Below are positions 8,761 through 17,392 of a stretch of 33,177 nucleotides of DNA, one piece after another; the first letter of the stretch is position 1, and each line of letters starts with the position of its first letter. Under the pieces are notes generated by a model. It worked only from the letters and a program-made list of their open reading frames with translations. It was not told the origin of the DNA and ran no database searches. The DNA is taken from contig JAHENA010000026.1 of assembly GCA_024643405.1 (NCBI GenBank), positions 1 through 33,177 on the forward strand, written 5' to 3'. The stretch is from Flavobacteriales bacterium (GTDB lineage: Bacteria; Bacteroidota; Bacteroidia; Flavobacteriales; Flavobacteriaceae). The position numbers and the translations under genes are program-made.

Positions 8761-10074
8761 TTGTTCAAAAGTTATCGTTTACTAACAGTATTATTTTTTT
8801 TCATTTGCAATTCAATTTCTGCTCAGGATTTAGCATTTCCCACCGCAGAAGGTTTTGGGCGATTTGCAACTGGTGGTCGTGGCGGTATAATTTACACAGT
8901 AACCAATTTAAATGATGATGGAGAGGGCAGTCTTAGAAAAGGGATTTTAAAAAATGGTCCAAGAATCATAGTTTTTGCCATTTCTGGTACTATTGAACTA
9001 AAAAAAAAATTAGATATTAATAAAGGTGAATTAAGCATTTTTGGACAAACGGCTCCTGGTGATGGTATTACCCTTAAAGGCTATCCTGTAACTGTAAAAG
9101 CAGATAATGTTATTATACGTTACTTAAGGTTTAGAATGGGCGACATTAATAAAGTTGAAGGAGATGCTTTAGGTTGCGGAAATACACAAAACGTTATTAT
9201 TGATCATTGTTCTATTAGTTGGGCGACAGATGAAAATGCCTCTTTTTATAATAACAAATATTTCACTTTGCAATGGTGTATTATTTCTGAAGCCTTAAAT
9301 AATTCTGTGCATCATAAAGGCGCTCATGGCTATGGTGGTATTTGGGGTGGTGTTAACGCCTCATTTCATCATAATTTGATTGCAAATAATAACAGTAGAA
9401 ATCCAAGATTTAGTGGCTCAATAACCACTAAAAACTCAGAAAATGAATTTGTTGATTTCAGAAATAATGTCATCTATAACTGGGGAAGCAACAGTATTTA
9501 TGGTGGCGAAAAAGGCACTTACAATATTGTAAATAATTATTTCAAATCTGGTCCGGCAACAAGTTCTTCAAAACTTGACCGCATAGTCAATCCGTCTGAA
9601 CCTTATGGCGGATTTTTTGTGGATGGAAATTTCATGACTGGTTATGAAAATATTTCAAAAAATAATTGGGATGGTGGCGTACAGTGCGAAAATCCAGAAG
9701 CTACAAAACTAGATCTGGAAATAAGTATTAATAACAATATCAAAACGGTTTCATCTATTGAAGCCTATGAACAAGTATTAAAAAATGTAGGCGCCAATTT
9801 TAAAATAGATACAGTTGATATAAGAATACTTCGTGATGTAAAAACAGGAAGTGCTGATTATAAAAATGGCCTTATAGATTCTCAAGAGAATGTTGGTGGC
9901 TGGCCAATTTTAAAATCTGAAAATGCAAAAAAGGATTCTGATGGAGATGGCATGCCAGATGAATGGGAATATAAATATCAGTTAAATAACAAACTCAATG
10001 ATTCAAATTTAAACACTTTGGATAAAACTTATACCAACATTGAGGTTTATTGCTATTCACTAATTGAAACATAG
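8761..10074 (+). CDS. Pectate lyase, PL1 family, without T9SS domain
   Basis: A second type of PL1 lyase. A signal peptide ends near residue 21 (SISAQ). The start is TTG: a TAA lies in frame six bases upstream and no in-frame ATG occurs before the signal peptide, so TTG is the only reasonable start. The lyase domain opens with FPTAEGFGRFATGGRGG and contains IIDHCSISWATDE and RNPRFSG (R213), the counterpart of the catalytic RxPR motif. Near the C-terminus, DSDGDGMPDEWE is a calcium-binding thrombospondin-3-like motif that often follows this PL1 subtype. The end lacks a T9SS domain, so the enzyme may be periplasmic. It lies 29 bases after the preceding PL1 gene and is probably co-transcribed with it. 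Confidence 0.88.
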   Translation: MFKSYRLLTVLFFFICNSISAQDLAFPTAEGFGRFATGGRGGIIYTVTNLNDDGEGSLRKGILKNGPRIIVFAISGTIELKKKLDINKGELSIFGQTAPGDGITLKGYPVTVKADNVIIRYLRFRMGDINKVEGDALGCGNTQNVIIDHCSISWATDENASFYNNKYFTLQWCIISEALNNSVHHKGAHGYGGIWGGVNASFHHNLIANNNSRNPRFSGSITTKNSENEFVDFRNNVIYNWGSNSIYGGEKGTYNIVNNYFKSGPATSSSKLDRIVNPSEPYGGFFVDGNFMTGYENISKNNWDGGVQCENPEATKLDLEISINNNIKTVSSIEAYEQVLKNVGANFKIDTVDIRILRDVKTGSADYKNGLIDSQENVGGWPILKSENAKKDSDGDGMPDEWEYKYQLNNKLNDSNLNTLDKTYTNIEVYCYSLIET

Positions 10075-10125
10075 TAAAAAGAACAATTAATTTTAATTAT
10101 TTTTTAGTAATTTTAAACATCATAA

Positions 10126-10139
10126 AGTAATCGATTACA
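10126..10139 (+). promoter_or_regulatory. LacI-type operator inside the rightward run, before GH28
   Basis: AGTAATCGATTACA matches the locus operator at 13 of 14 positions and sits 16 bases before the GH28 start codon. Unlike the other sites, no TATATTNG octamer lies directly upstream. TACATTTT (10136-10143) is a poor -7 candidate. The site may drive or block a secondary promoter for GH28 and the genes after it, or act as a roadblock. Confidence 0.65.
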
Positions 10140-10155
10140 TTTTATTCTAATTTCT

Positions 10156-11583
10156 ATGAATTTCACATTAAAATCTAGATTCAATCTTTTAGTAATATTA
10201 TTTTGCTTTCCTATGATATTGGGTTCTTGTAAAAACTCTAAAAAGGAACCAGAAGCTATTAATTATTTCAGCGCTGCTGATGAGATAATACAGAGTATTA
10301 AAATCCCTACCTTCCTTGACAATAATTTCAATATTATAGATTTTGGAGCAGTTGCAGATGGTGAAACAAACAACACAGAAGCTATTAAAAAAGCTATTGA
10401 TTCATGCAGTGATGTTGGTGGCGGTAAAGTAATTATTCCTTCAGGAAACTTTTTAACAGGACCTATACATTTAAAAAGCAATGTCAATTTATATGTAGAG
10501 GAAGGAGCTATGGTGCTTTTTTCTACTAACAAAACAGATTATTTACCTGTTGTACACACCTCATATGAAGGTCAGGAATTAATGAATTATTCACCTTTAA
10601 TATATGCTTACAAACAAAAAAATATAGCCATAACAGGCAAAGGTGTTTTTAATGGTCAAGCAAGTAACACTAATTGGTGGCCGTGGTGTGGCAAAGAAAC
10701 ATATGGCTACTTACCAAATACTCCAAAACAAGCAGATGATCATAATTTACCTAGATTATGGGAAATGTCTGAAAACAATACACCAATTTCCGAACGTATT
10801 TTTGGAGACGGACACCAATTACGCCCTTCATTTTTTGAACCTTTTGAATGTGAAAATATATTATTACAAGGTGTAACCTTTACAAATGCACCATTTTGGG
10901 TAATTCATCCTATAAAATCAAATTATCTTAGAGTTGATGGTATAACGGTGAAAAGTCATGGTCCTAATAATGATGGCTGTGATCCAGAATATTCCAAAAA
11001 TATACATATAAACAATTGTGTTTTTGATACAGGTGATGATTGCATAGCCATAAAGTCTGGAAGAAATAATGATGGAAGGGTAGTCAATATTCCTAGTGAA
11101 AATATTGTTGTTGAAAATTGTGATATGAAAGATGGTCATGGCGGTGTTGTAATGGGAAGCGAAATTTCAGCAGGTGTAAGAAATGTGTATGTAAGAAATT
11201 GTAAAATGGATAGTCCAGAATTAGAGAGAGCCATTCGCATAAAAACAAATACATTAAGAGGTGGTTTTGTTGAAAATGTATTTGTTAAAAACATAATGGT
11301 TGGGCAGGTAAAAGAAGCTGTACTCAAAATAAACACCTATTATGGTACTTATGCAAATCAGGAAGGTCATTTTATTCCTTCCATAAAAAATATTCATCTA
11401 GAAGATATTAACGTCGAAAATGGAGGGAAATATGGAGTTTTAATAAAAGGCAGGCCCGAAAACTTTGTTAAAAATGTAACACTTACAAATGTTCACATTA
11501 AAGGAGCTAAAACGCCTTTATCTATTGAAAATTGTGAACCTATTATCTTTAAAAATACCACCATAAACGGAACAAAATATTGA
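10156..11583 (+). CDS. GH28 polygalacturonase-type lipoprotein
   Basis: Hydrolyses alpha-1,4-galacturonic acid linkages. The lipobox ILGSC at about residue 25 predicts a lipoprotein. The GH28 beta-helix opens with NIIDFGAVADGETNNTEAI and carries the family motifs in order: NNDGCDP (N271-P277, D273), GDDC (D294, D295), GHGG (H328) and RIK (R361-K363). These three Asp residues are the expected acid/base set. An internal LacI-type operator lies directly upstream, so this gene may start its own transcript within the run. The next gene follows after one base, implying translational coupling. An exo-acting role on oligomers from the lyases is likely, because GH28 enzymes of similar length and context often trim chain ends; the sequence alone does not settle exo or endo action. 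Confidence 0.93.
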   Translation: MNFTLKSRFNLLVILFCFPMILGSCKNSKKEPEAINYFSAADEIIQSIKIPTFLDNNFNIIDFGAVADGETNNTEAIKKAIDSCSDVGGGKVIIPSGNFLTGPIHLKSNVNLYVEEGAMVLFSTNKTDYLPVVHTSYEGQELMNYSPLIYAYKQKNIAITGKGVFNGQASNTNWWPWCGKETYGYLPNTPKQADDHNLPRLWEMSENNTPISERIFGDGHQLRPSFFEPFECENILLQGVTFTNAPFWVIHPIKSNYLRVDGITVKSHGPNNDGCDPEYSKNIHINNCVFDTGDDCIAIKSGRNNDGRVVNIPSENIVVENCDMKDGHGGVVMGSEISAGVRNVYVRNCKMDSPELERAIRIKTNTLRGGFVENVFVKNIMVGQVKEAVLKINTYYGTYANQEGHFIPSIKNIHLEDINVENGGKYGVLIKGRPENFVKNVTLTNVHIKGAKTPLSIENCEPIIFKNTTINGTKY

Positions 11584-11584
11584 A

Positions 11585-12628
11585 ATGATTAACAAAATTA
11601 AAATTATGAGAAATTTAATGCTTTTAGCTATCATCTTTATAAGTCTGTTTTCTTGTAAAGAAAAACAATCAAACACTTCAGAAACGACCTCAACTGAACC
11701 TGAAAAAATTGCAGTAAGCCCAAAAACTTATGCAGAAATTTCTGTGGCACAAGGAGGAGAATGGATTGATGGTTCAAAAGGGCATAAAGAATATAATGCC
11801 GGAACCTCTTTTAAAAATATAGATTCACTTGAAGTTCCACCAGAACATACAGACCATTCTTGGTTTATTCGATATGAAGGTCCAGGTTGGGAAAACAGTC
11901 AAATTGGATATCGCTTATATTTAGACTGGAGAAATGCTATTGATATTTTTGGAAAAAAAACTGACTCATTAGTCTTACCTTATGTTGGTCAGGACGGTTT
12001 TGATTCCTACCACGAACCTTCTGCCTGGGGTCAAGATATTTTAAAAGCTGGAAAATCAATGGGTATTGGTGGATATGGTCGAGTAATAAATGATACCGTT
12101 GCTCATTTTCAAAAAGTAGAAAACACCCAGGCAATAGTAAAAAATTCAGTAAGAGAATCATCTATTGATATTTCTTATACCGGTTGGAATACTGGTGCTG
12201 AAACTATTAATTTAAATACACAACTAACCATTTTTCCTCAAGACAGATTTACAAAAGTTGAATTAACACCTTCAAAAGAAATATCAGGTGTTTGTACAGG
12301 AATTGTTAAATTTAAAGACATACCCCTAATAAAGAAAGAAGGTGTAAAATGGGCTTATATCGCCACCTATGGCGCTCAAACATTAGTCAGTGAAACAGAC
12401 AAATTAGGAATGGCTATTTTTTATAAATTAGATGAAGTTACTGAGCAAAAAGAAGGTGTGAATGACCATCTGGTTGTTTTTAAACCATCAACAAAACCCC
12501 TGACTTATTATTTTTTAGGCGCCTGGGAACAAGAACCTAATGGTATTAAAAATGAAGCCTCTTTTCTAGCTGATTTAAACATTAAGTTAGAGTCCTTAGA
12601 AAACACTAATGCAATTAACCAACTTTAA
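11585..12628 (+). CDS. DUF4861-family lipoprotein of unknown function
   Basis: Function unknown. The sequence resembles the DUF4861 family, found repeatedly in pectin loci of Bacteroidota. Two in-frame starts exist, at 11585 and 11606. The second (MRNLMLLAIIFISLFSC) gives a more typical lipoprotein signal peptide and may be the true one. After the lipid cysteine comes a low-complexity linker rich in Ser, Thr and Glu, then one domain (about 45-340) with conserved-looking aromatic and acidic blocks: GGEWIDGSKGHKEY, WFIRYEGPGWENSQIGYRLY, DWRNAIDIFGK, GQDGFDSYHEPSAWGQDI. Such beta-rich, Trp/Tyr-rich patterns suit a sugar-binding or sugar-processing protein. It overlaps the GH105 gene by one base and lies one base after GH28, so it is made together with oligogalacturonide-processing enzymes. 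Confidence 0.85.
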   Translation: MINKIKIMRNLMLLAIIFISLFSCKEKQSNTSETTSTEPEKIAVSPKTYAEISVAQGGEWIDGSKGHKEYNAGTSFKNIDSLEVPPEHTDHSWFIRYEGPGWENSQIGYRLYLDWRNAIDIFGKKTDSLVLPYVGQDGFDSYHEPSAWGQDILKAGKSMGIGGYGRVINDTVAHFQKVENTQAIVKNSVRESSIDISYTGWNTGAETINLNTQLTIFPQDRFTKVELTPSKEISGVCTGIVKFKDIPLIKKEGVKWAYIATYGAQTLVSETDKLGMAIFYKLDEVTEQKEGVNDHLVVFKPSTKPLTYYFLGAWEQEPNGIKNEASFLADLNIKLESLENTNAINQL

Positions 12629-13875
12629 TGAAAAACACCACAACATTTTTTGTGCTTCTTTTACTTGTTATTGTCTTATCAACAACGGGTTGTAAAGACA
12701 CTAATAAAAATTCGGATCAAATAAATAAAAATATAGCCGGCGAATTAGTTGTGCCAGATAACTTAAAGTGGTCAGAAAGAATGCTGCTTTCTGAAATTGA
12801 ACGTGTTCCAAAAGCTTCTATGCTTGACTTTGTAAAAAAACCACGCTGGAGTTATACTAATGGCTTAGTTCTTTCAGCTGCAATAAAAGTTTATGAAGAA
12901 ACCAACAAGCATTCCTATTATGATTATATCTATACCTATGCTAATGAAATGATTGATAGTACAGGAACCATTCAAACCTATAAATTATCTAATCAAAATC
13001 TGGATATGATAAAGTCTGGTGATGTGTTGTTATATCTGTATGCAAAAACAAAAGAAGAACGATTTTTAATCGCAATAGAAACTCTAAACAGCCAATTAGA
13101 ATCACAACCTAAAACTTCTGAGGGTGGTTATTGGCATAAAAAAGTGTATCCAAACCAAATGTGGTTAGATGGTCTCTATATGGCCGAGCCATTTCATACG
13201 CATTATGCTAAAGAATATATCACAGATTCTATTAAACAAGAACAAATTTACAATGATGTTGTTTTACAATTTGATTTGATTCAAAAGCATAGCAGAGATG
13301 AAAAATCCGGGTTGCTATATCATGGCTGGGATGAGAGTAAAGAACAAAAATGGGCAAACAAAGAAACCGGGAACTCCCCAAATTTTTGGTCCAGAGCTAT
13401 GGGCTGGTATGGTATGGCCCTTGTAGATGTCTTAGACTACTTACCTCAGAATCATCCAGGCCGTGAAAGATTAATAGCTTATTTAAACCAATTAGCAGAA
13501 GCACTTATAAAATTTCAGGATGAATCAGGGCTTTGGTATCAGGTAATAGATCAAGGTAATAGAAAAGGAAATTATTTGGAAGCATCAGGCAGTGCTATGT
13601 TTACATATACTTATGCAAAAGGCGTTCATAAAGGTTATTTACCTGAAAAATATTTAGAAAATGCCGAGAAAGCTTATTCCGGAATTATTAAAAACTTAAT
13701 TTCCGTTGAAGAAAACGGCATTGTTAACCTTAATCAGGTTTGTGGTGTGGCAGGCTTAGGTGGTAACCCCTACCGAGATGGTTCTTATGACTATTATGTC
13801 AATGAAATTATTCGATCTAACGACCCAAAAGGAACTGGACCATTTATTTTAGCAAGTATCGAATTAAATAAATAA
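12628..13875 (+). CDS. GH105 unsaturated galacturonyl/rhamnogalacturonyl hydrolase, lipoprotein
   Basis: Removes the 4,5-unsaturated galacturonate left at the non-reducing end of oligomers by the PL1, PL9 and PL10 lyases, by hydration of the double bond. The lipobox STTGC lies near residue 22. The (alpha/alpha)6 barrel covers about 50-410. Motif NQMWLDGLYMAEPF contains D181, the expected catalytic acid. WSRAMGWYGMALVDVLDYLP and the C-terminal block VCGVAGLGGNPYRDGSYDYY are typical of the family. The ATG overlaps the stop of the DUF4861 gene (TAATG), so translation is coupled. Choice between homogalacturonan and rhamnogalacturonan-I substrates cannot be made from sequence; the neighbours favour homogalacturonan. 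Confidence 0.92.
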   Translation: MKNTTTFFVLLLLVIVLSTTGCKDTNKNSDQINKNIAGELVVPDNLKWSERMLLSEIERVPKASMLDFVKKPRWSYTNGLVLSAAIKVYEETNKHSYYDYIYTYANEMIDSTGTIQTYKLSNQNLDMIKSGDVLLYLYAKTKEERFLIAIETLNSQLESQPKTSEGGYWHKKVYPNQMWLDGLYMAEPFHTHYAKEYITDSIKQEQIYNDVVLQFDLIQKHSRDEKSGLLYHGWDESKEQKWANKETGNSPNFWSRAMGWYGMALVDVLDYLPQNHPGRERLIAYLNQLAEALIKFQDESGLWYQVIDQGNRKGNYLEASGSAMFTYTYAKGVHKGYLPEKYLENAEKAYSGIIKNLISVEENGIVNLNQVCGVAGLGGNPYRDGSYDYYVNEIIRSNDPKGTGPFILASIELNK

Positions 13876-13885
13876 TCTATTAACC

Positions 13886-15514
13886 GTGAAATTCTGTTCA
13901 ACTTTATTGTTTTGTGTTTATTCCGCTTTTTTGGTGGCCCAAAACAGCCAAATCTACAAATCTGAAGTATGGGTAGCTGATCAAGGAGATGGAACCTATA
14001 AAAACCCTATTATTTATGCTGATTATTCAGATCCAGATGTTGTAAGAGTTGGTGATGATTTTTATATGACAGCCTCCAGTTTTAATGCTGCGCCAGGGTT
14101 ACCCATATTACACTCAAAAGACATGATAAACTGGAAATTGATTAATCATGCCTTAGCTCAGCTAGTTCCTACGGATATTTTTAAGATTCCTCAACATGGG
14201 AATGGTGTATGGGCGCCAAGTATCCGGCATCACAATGAAGAATTTTATATTTATTGGGGTGACCCTGACTTTGGGGTTTATATGGTGAAAACTAAAAATC
14301 CTAATGAGAAATGGGAGGACCCTATTTTAGTCATGGAAGGCAAAGGAATTATTGACCCTTGCCCGCTTTGGGATGATAATAACAATGTTTACTTAGTGCA
14401 TGCCTGGGCAGGAAGCAGAGCGGGTGTTAAAAGTCTCTTAACCGTAAACAGAATGAACGCTGAAGGCACTAAAGTCATTGATGCTGGCATTCATGTATAT
14501 GACGGTCATGAAAATGATAATACCATTGAAGGTTCAAAATTCTATAAACGCAATGGATATTACTATATTTTTGCCCCAGCCGGAGGTGTTTCTACTGGTT
14601 GGCAGGTGGTTTTAAGGTCTAAAAATATTTATGGCCCTTACGAAAGGAAAGTTGTTTTAGAACAAGGTAGTACTAAAATTAACGGTCCGCATCAAGGTGC
14701 CTGGGTAGAAACCACCAATAATGAATCCTGGTTTTATCATTTTCAAGACTTAGATGCCTATGGAAGAGTGGTTCATTTACAACCTATGAGTTGGGTAAAT
14801 GAATGGCCAGTTATGGGTCAAGATTTCGATAAAAATGGGATTGGGGAACCTGTGGCATCCTATAAAAAACCTAAACTTGAAAATTCAATTCCTATTGAAA
14901 CACCTGTAGAAACTGATAATTTTGAAGGCCTTGGAATTGGATTGCAATGGCAGTGGAATGCAAATCCTGATCTAATTTGGCACGCTAAGTTACCTGGAAA
15001 TAATTATTTGAGATTGTTTTCTATTAAAGTACCTAAAGATGCTCCTAATCTCTGGATGATTCCTAATTTATTACTTCAAAAGTTTCCTGCACCTAACTTT
15101 ACGGTATCAACAAAAATGTCATTATTCCCTGAAGAAGCTGAAACTGGTAAAACGGCAGGACTTATTGTTATGGGAAAGGACTATGCTACATTAAGTATTA
15201 CGCATGATAAAAAAGGCTATTTTATAAAACAAACAGAAGCTATAAATGCAATAAATGGCTCAGAAGAAATTATAAACTCTGAAAAACGACTGAAAACAAA
15301 CATGGCCTATTTTAAAATTGAAGTAGAGGCCCCAGACGGAATTTGTCAATTCAGTTATTCAGAAGATGGTAAAAGATTTAAAAAAATAGGAAAACCATTT
15401 AAAGTACAACCAGGAAAATGGATTGGTGCTAAAGTTGGACTATTTAGTCTTAGTACTCAAGAAGCGAAGCGTGGTGGCTATGCCGATATCGATTGGTTTA
15501 AAATTTCCAGATAA
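13886..15514 (+). CDS. GH43 family beta-xylosidase/alpha-arabinofuranosidase
   Basis: Predicted to remove xylose or arabinose side groups. It starts at GTG, ten bases after GH105, with signal peptide FCSTLLFCVYSAFLVAQ. The five-bladed beta-propeller carries the three GH43 acids: base D49 in YSDPDV, pKa modulator D157 in IIDPCPLWDD, and acid E215 in TIEGSKFYKRN. A C-terminal beta-sandwich of the kind attached to GH43 xylosidases covers about 345-540 and ends DIDWFKISR. This resembles subfamily 12 enzymes common in plant cell-wall loci; the subfamily is a judgement from memory. In a locus otherwise aimed at homogalacturonan it suggests action on xylogalacturonan or arabinose-bearing pectin. No T9SS domain is present, so a periplasmic location is likely. 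Confidence 0.9.
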   Translation: MKFCSTLLFCVYSAFLVAQNSQIYKSEVWVADQGDGTYKNPIIYADYSDPDVVRVGDDFYMTASSFNAAPGLPILHSKDMINWKLINHALAQLVPTDIFKIPQHGNGVWAPSIRHHNEEFYIYWGDPDFGVYMVKTKNPNEKWEDPILVMEGKGIIDPCPLWDDNNNVYLVHAWAGSRAGVKSLLTVNRMNAEGTKVIDAGIHVYDGHENDNTIEGSKFYKRNGYYYIFAPAGGVSTGWQVVLRSKNIYGPYERKVVLEQGSTKINGPHQGAWVETTNNESWFYHFQDLDAYGRVVHLQPMSWVNEWPVMGQDFDKNGIGEPVASYKKPKLENSIPIETPVETDNFEGLGIGLQWQWNANPDLIWHAKLPGNNYLRLFSIKVPKDAPNLWMIPNLLLQKFPAPNFTVSTKMSLFPEEAETGKTAGLIVMGKDYATLSITHDKKGYFIKQTEAINAINGSEEIINSEKRLKTNMAYFKIEVEAPDGICQFSYSEDGKRFKKIGKPFKVQPGKWIGAKVGLFSLSTQEAKRGGYADIDWFKISR

Positions 15515-15520
15515 ATCATA

Positions 15521-16327
15521 ATGAATTTAATAAAATGCCTCTCTTTTTTTATTTGTTGTTTTGTAGCAATATCATGCAAAACTCAAAATCCTAAAATAAC
15601 CTCTGTATATTTAATAGGTGATTCTACTATGGCTGATTACTCAGATGATTATGATCCTGGAAAAGATTATATAAAAACCAGATATCCTATTACCGGTTGG
15701 GGACAAGTTTTTCAACCGTTCATGACTTCTGATAGTTTATATAAAATTTCTGGAATCATTAAAACGGACAGTATCGTAGTTCAAGATAGAGCACGAGGTG
15801 GTCGTAGTACACGTACTTTTTTTCAGGAAGGTAGATGGCGTTCAGTTTTTGAAAGCCTTAAAAAAAATGATGTCGTTATGATGCAATTTGGACATAATGA
15901 TGCTGCTGAAACCAAACCGGAGCGTTACGTTCCAGTAGAAGGTTATAAAGAATTTTTAAGGTTGTACGTCACACAAACTCGAGAAAAGGGTGCTCTTCCA
16001 ATAATTTTAACACCCGTAGCGAGAAACTATCCCTGGAATGATGGTCAATTACACAACGCACATGGAGTTTATGATCAAGCTGCAAAAGATGTGGCTAAAG
16101 AACTAGAGGTTTTATTGATTGATTTAAACCAAAGATCTATGCATTTATTTACTAGAATGGGTAAAGATTTTGTAACTGAAAATTATTTTATGAATCTTCC
16201 CGAAGGTAAATATGAAGCTTATCCAGATGGTCAAAATGATAATACGCATTTTCAACCTAAAGGAGCCTTTGAGGTAGCACGACTTGTTTTTCAAGGTCTA
16301 ATCGACCTAAGCAATCAAACTAATTAA
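15521..16327 (+). CDS. CE12-type rhamnogalacturonan/pectin acetylesterase, SGNH fold, lipoprotein
   Basis: Removes O-acetyl groups from pectic sugars. The signal peptide ends in the lipobox AISC (about residue 20). All SGNH blocks are present: GDST with D34 and nucleophile S35, the glycine block ARGGRSTRTF, GHND with N126, and the catalytic pair D240/H243 in DNTHFQPKG. A length of 268 residues is typical for family CE12. It starts 6 bases after the GH43 gene and is followed 8 bases later by a second esterase, so it belongs to the same transcript. Deacetylation would unblock oligomers for GH28 and GH105. Confidence 0.9.
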   Translation: MNLIKCLSFFICCFVAISCKTQNPKITSVYLIGDSTMADYSDDYDPGKDYIKTRYPITGWGQVFQPFMTSDSLYKISGIIKTDSIVVQDRARGGRSTRTFFQEGRWRSVFESLKKNDVVMMQFGHNDAAETKPERYVPVEGYKEFLRLYVTQTREKGALPIILTPVARNYPWNDGQLHNAHGVYDQAAKDVAKELEVLLIDLNQRSMHLFTRMGKDFVTENYFMNLPEGKYEAYPDGQNDNTHFQPKGAFEVARLVFQGLIDLSNQTN

Positions 16328-16335
16328 TTTATTTA

Positions 16336-17286
16336 ATGGCAAGATTTCAAAAGGTAATATGGATTATAACATTGATTGTTATTTATAACAGAGGATTCTG
16401 CCAAGAAAAAAAACTTATTGTAAAGCCCTATAGTATTGAATCAACTTATGAAAAATTAAAAAAGTCCTATCCTTTTATCACTCCTATTAAACCAATAGTT
16501 TCGAATAAAATTAAGTCAAAAGAAAATATTGTATATCTGAAAATCAGAAAAACTAAATTGAAAGCAGATGTCTATATTCCTAAAAAAAATCATAAACATA
16601 CATTTCCAACTGTTATATTAATTCATGGTGGTGCTTGGAATTCAGGGAGTAAAGAGAATGTACGTGCAATGGCACAACACTTAGCTTTAAATGGTTTTGT
16701 TAGTATTTCAATTTCGTATAGGCTCAGTACAGAATCGCCATATCCTGCGGCGGTTTTAGATATAAAATCAGCTATTAAATGGGCCCGAGAAAATGCCAAA
16801 AAATACCATATTGATCCAGATAAACTAGCCATTCTCGGTGCGTCTTCAGGAGCTCAGTTAGCTACCCTTGTAGGTGTCACTCCCAATAGTCCCATTTACA
16901 ATAATTCTGCTCAATTTCCTGAAGATGTTCAAGCCATAGTAAATATTGATGGTATCGTTTCCTTTATTCATCCTGAAGCCCAGGAGAATGAAAGTGCTGG
17001 TATGTGGCTGGGAGGGCTTGAGGATGAAAATCCTAAAAACTGGAAAGAAGCTTCTCCTTTGGAATATGTTGATAAGAACACACCTCCTACCCTTTTTATT
17101 AATAGTTCGCAACCACGATTTCATGCAGGGCGTGATGACATGATTGCCATATTAAATAAATATAATATTTATAATGAAACACAAACTATTCCTGATACGC
17201 CACACTCTTTTTGGTTGCTACATCCTTGGTTTGAAACAACTTTAGCTATTACAATTACCTTTTTAAATAAAGTTTTTATGTTATGA
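16336..17286 (+). CDS. Secreted alpha/beta-hydrolase esterase, probably a pectin acetylesterase
   Basis: An esterase of the hormone-sensitive-lipase/BD-FAE-like alpha/beta-hydrolase group. The signal peptide ends near residue 23 (GFCQ). The oxyanion motif HGGAW is at 97-101, the nucleophile elbow GASSG has S170, and the likely triad partners are an Asp in GRDD (D267/D268) and H290 in DTPHSFW. SYRLSTESPYPAAVLDIKSAIKWA is the usual helix before the elbow. Related proteins next to pectin lyases and CE12 have been linked to pectin deacetylation, which is the most likely role; a feruloyl or methyl esterase cannot be excluded. It closes the tightly spaced part of the rightward run; PL9 follows after about 106 bases. 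Confidence 0.85.
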   Translation: MARFQKVIWIITLIVIYNRGFCQEKKLIVKPYSIESTYEKLKKSYPFITPIKPIVSNKIKSKENIVYLKIRKTKLKADVYIPKKNHKHTFPTVILIHGGAWNSGSKENVRAMAQHLALNGFVSISISYRLSTESPYPAAVLDIKSAIKWARENAKKYHIDPDKLAILGASSGAQLATLVGVTPNSPIYNNSAQFPEDVQAIVNIDGIVSFIHPEAQENESAGMWLGGLEDENPKNWKEASPLEYVDKNTPPTLFINSSQPRFHAGRDDMIAILNKYNIYNETQTIPDTPHSFWLLHPWFETTLAITITFLNKVFML

Positions 17287-17392
17287 AACTAACTCTTATA
17301 AAATAAATTGTAATAAATTAACTTTTCATTTTTAAGTTTAACTAATAACTTATAAACTAAAAAGCATCACTAAAACCTAAATAATAAATCAT

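Noticed and set aside
17309-17322. TGTAATAAATTAAC upstream of PL9 as a ninth operator
   Set aside because: Only 10 of 14 positions match, and the central CG, which is the key LacI-type feature, is replaced by AA. No TATATTNG element is adjacent.
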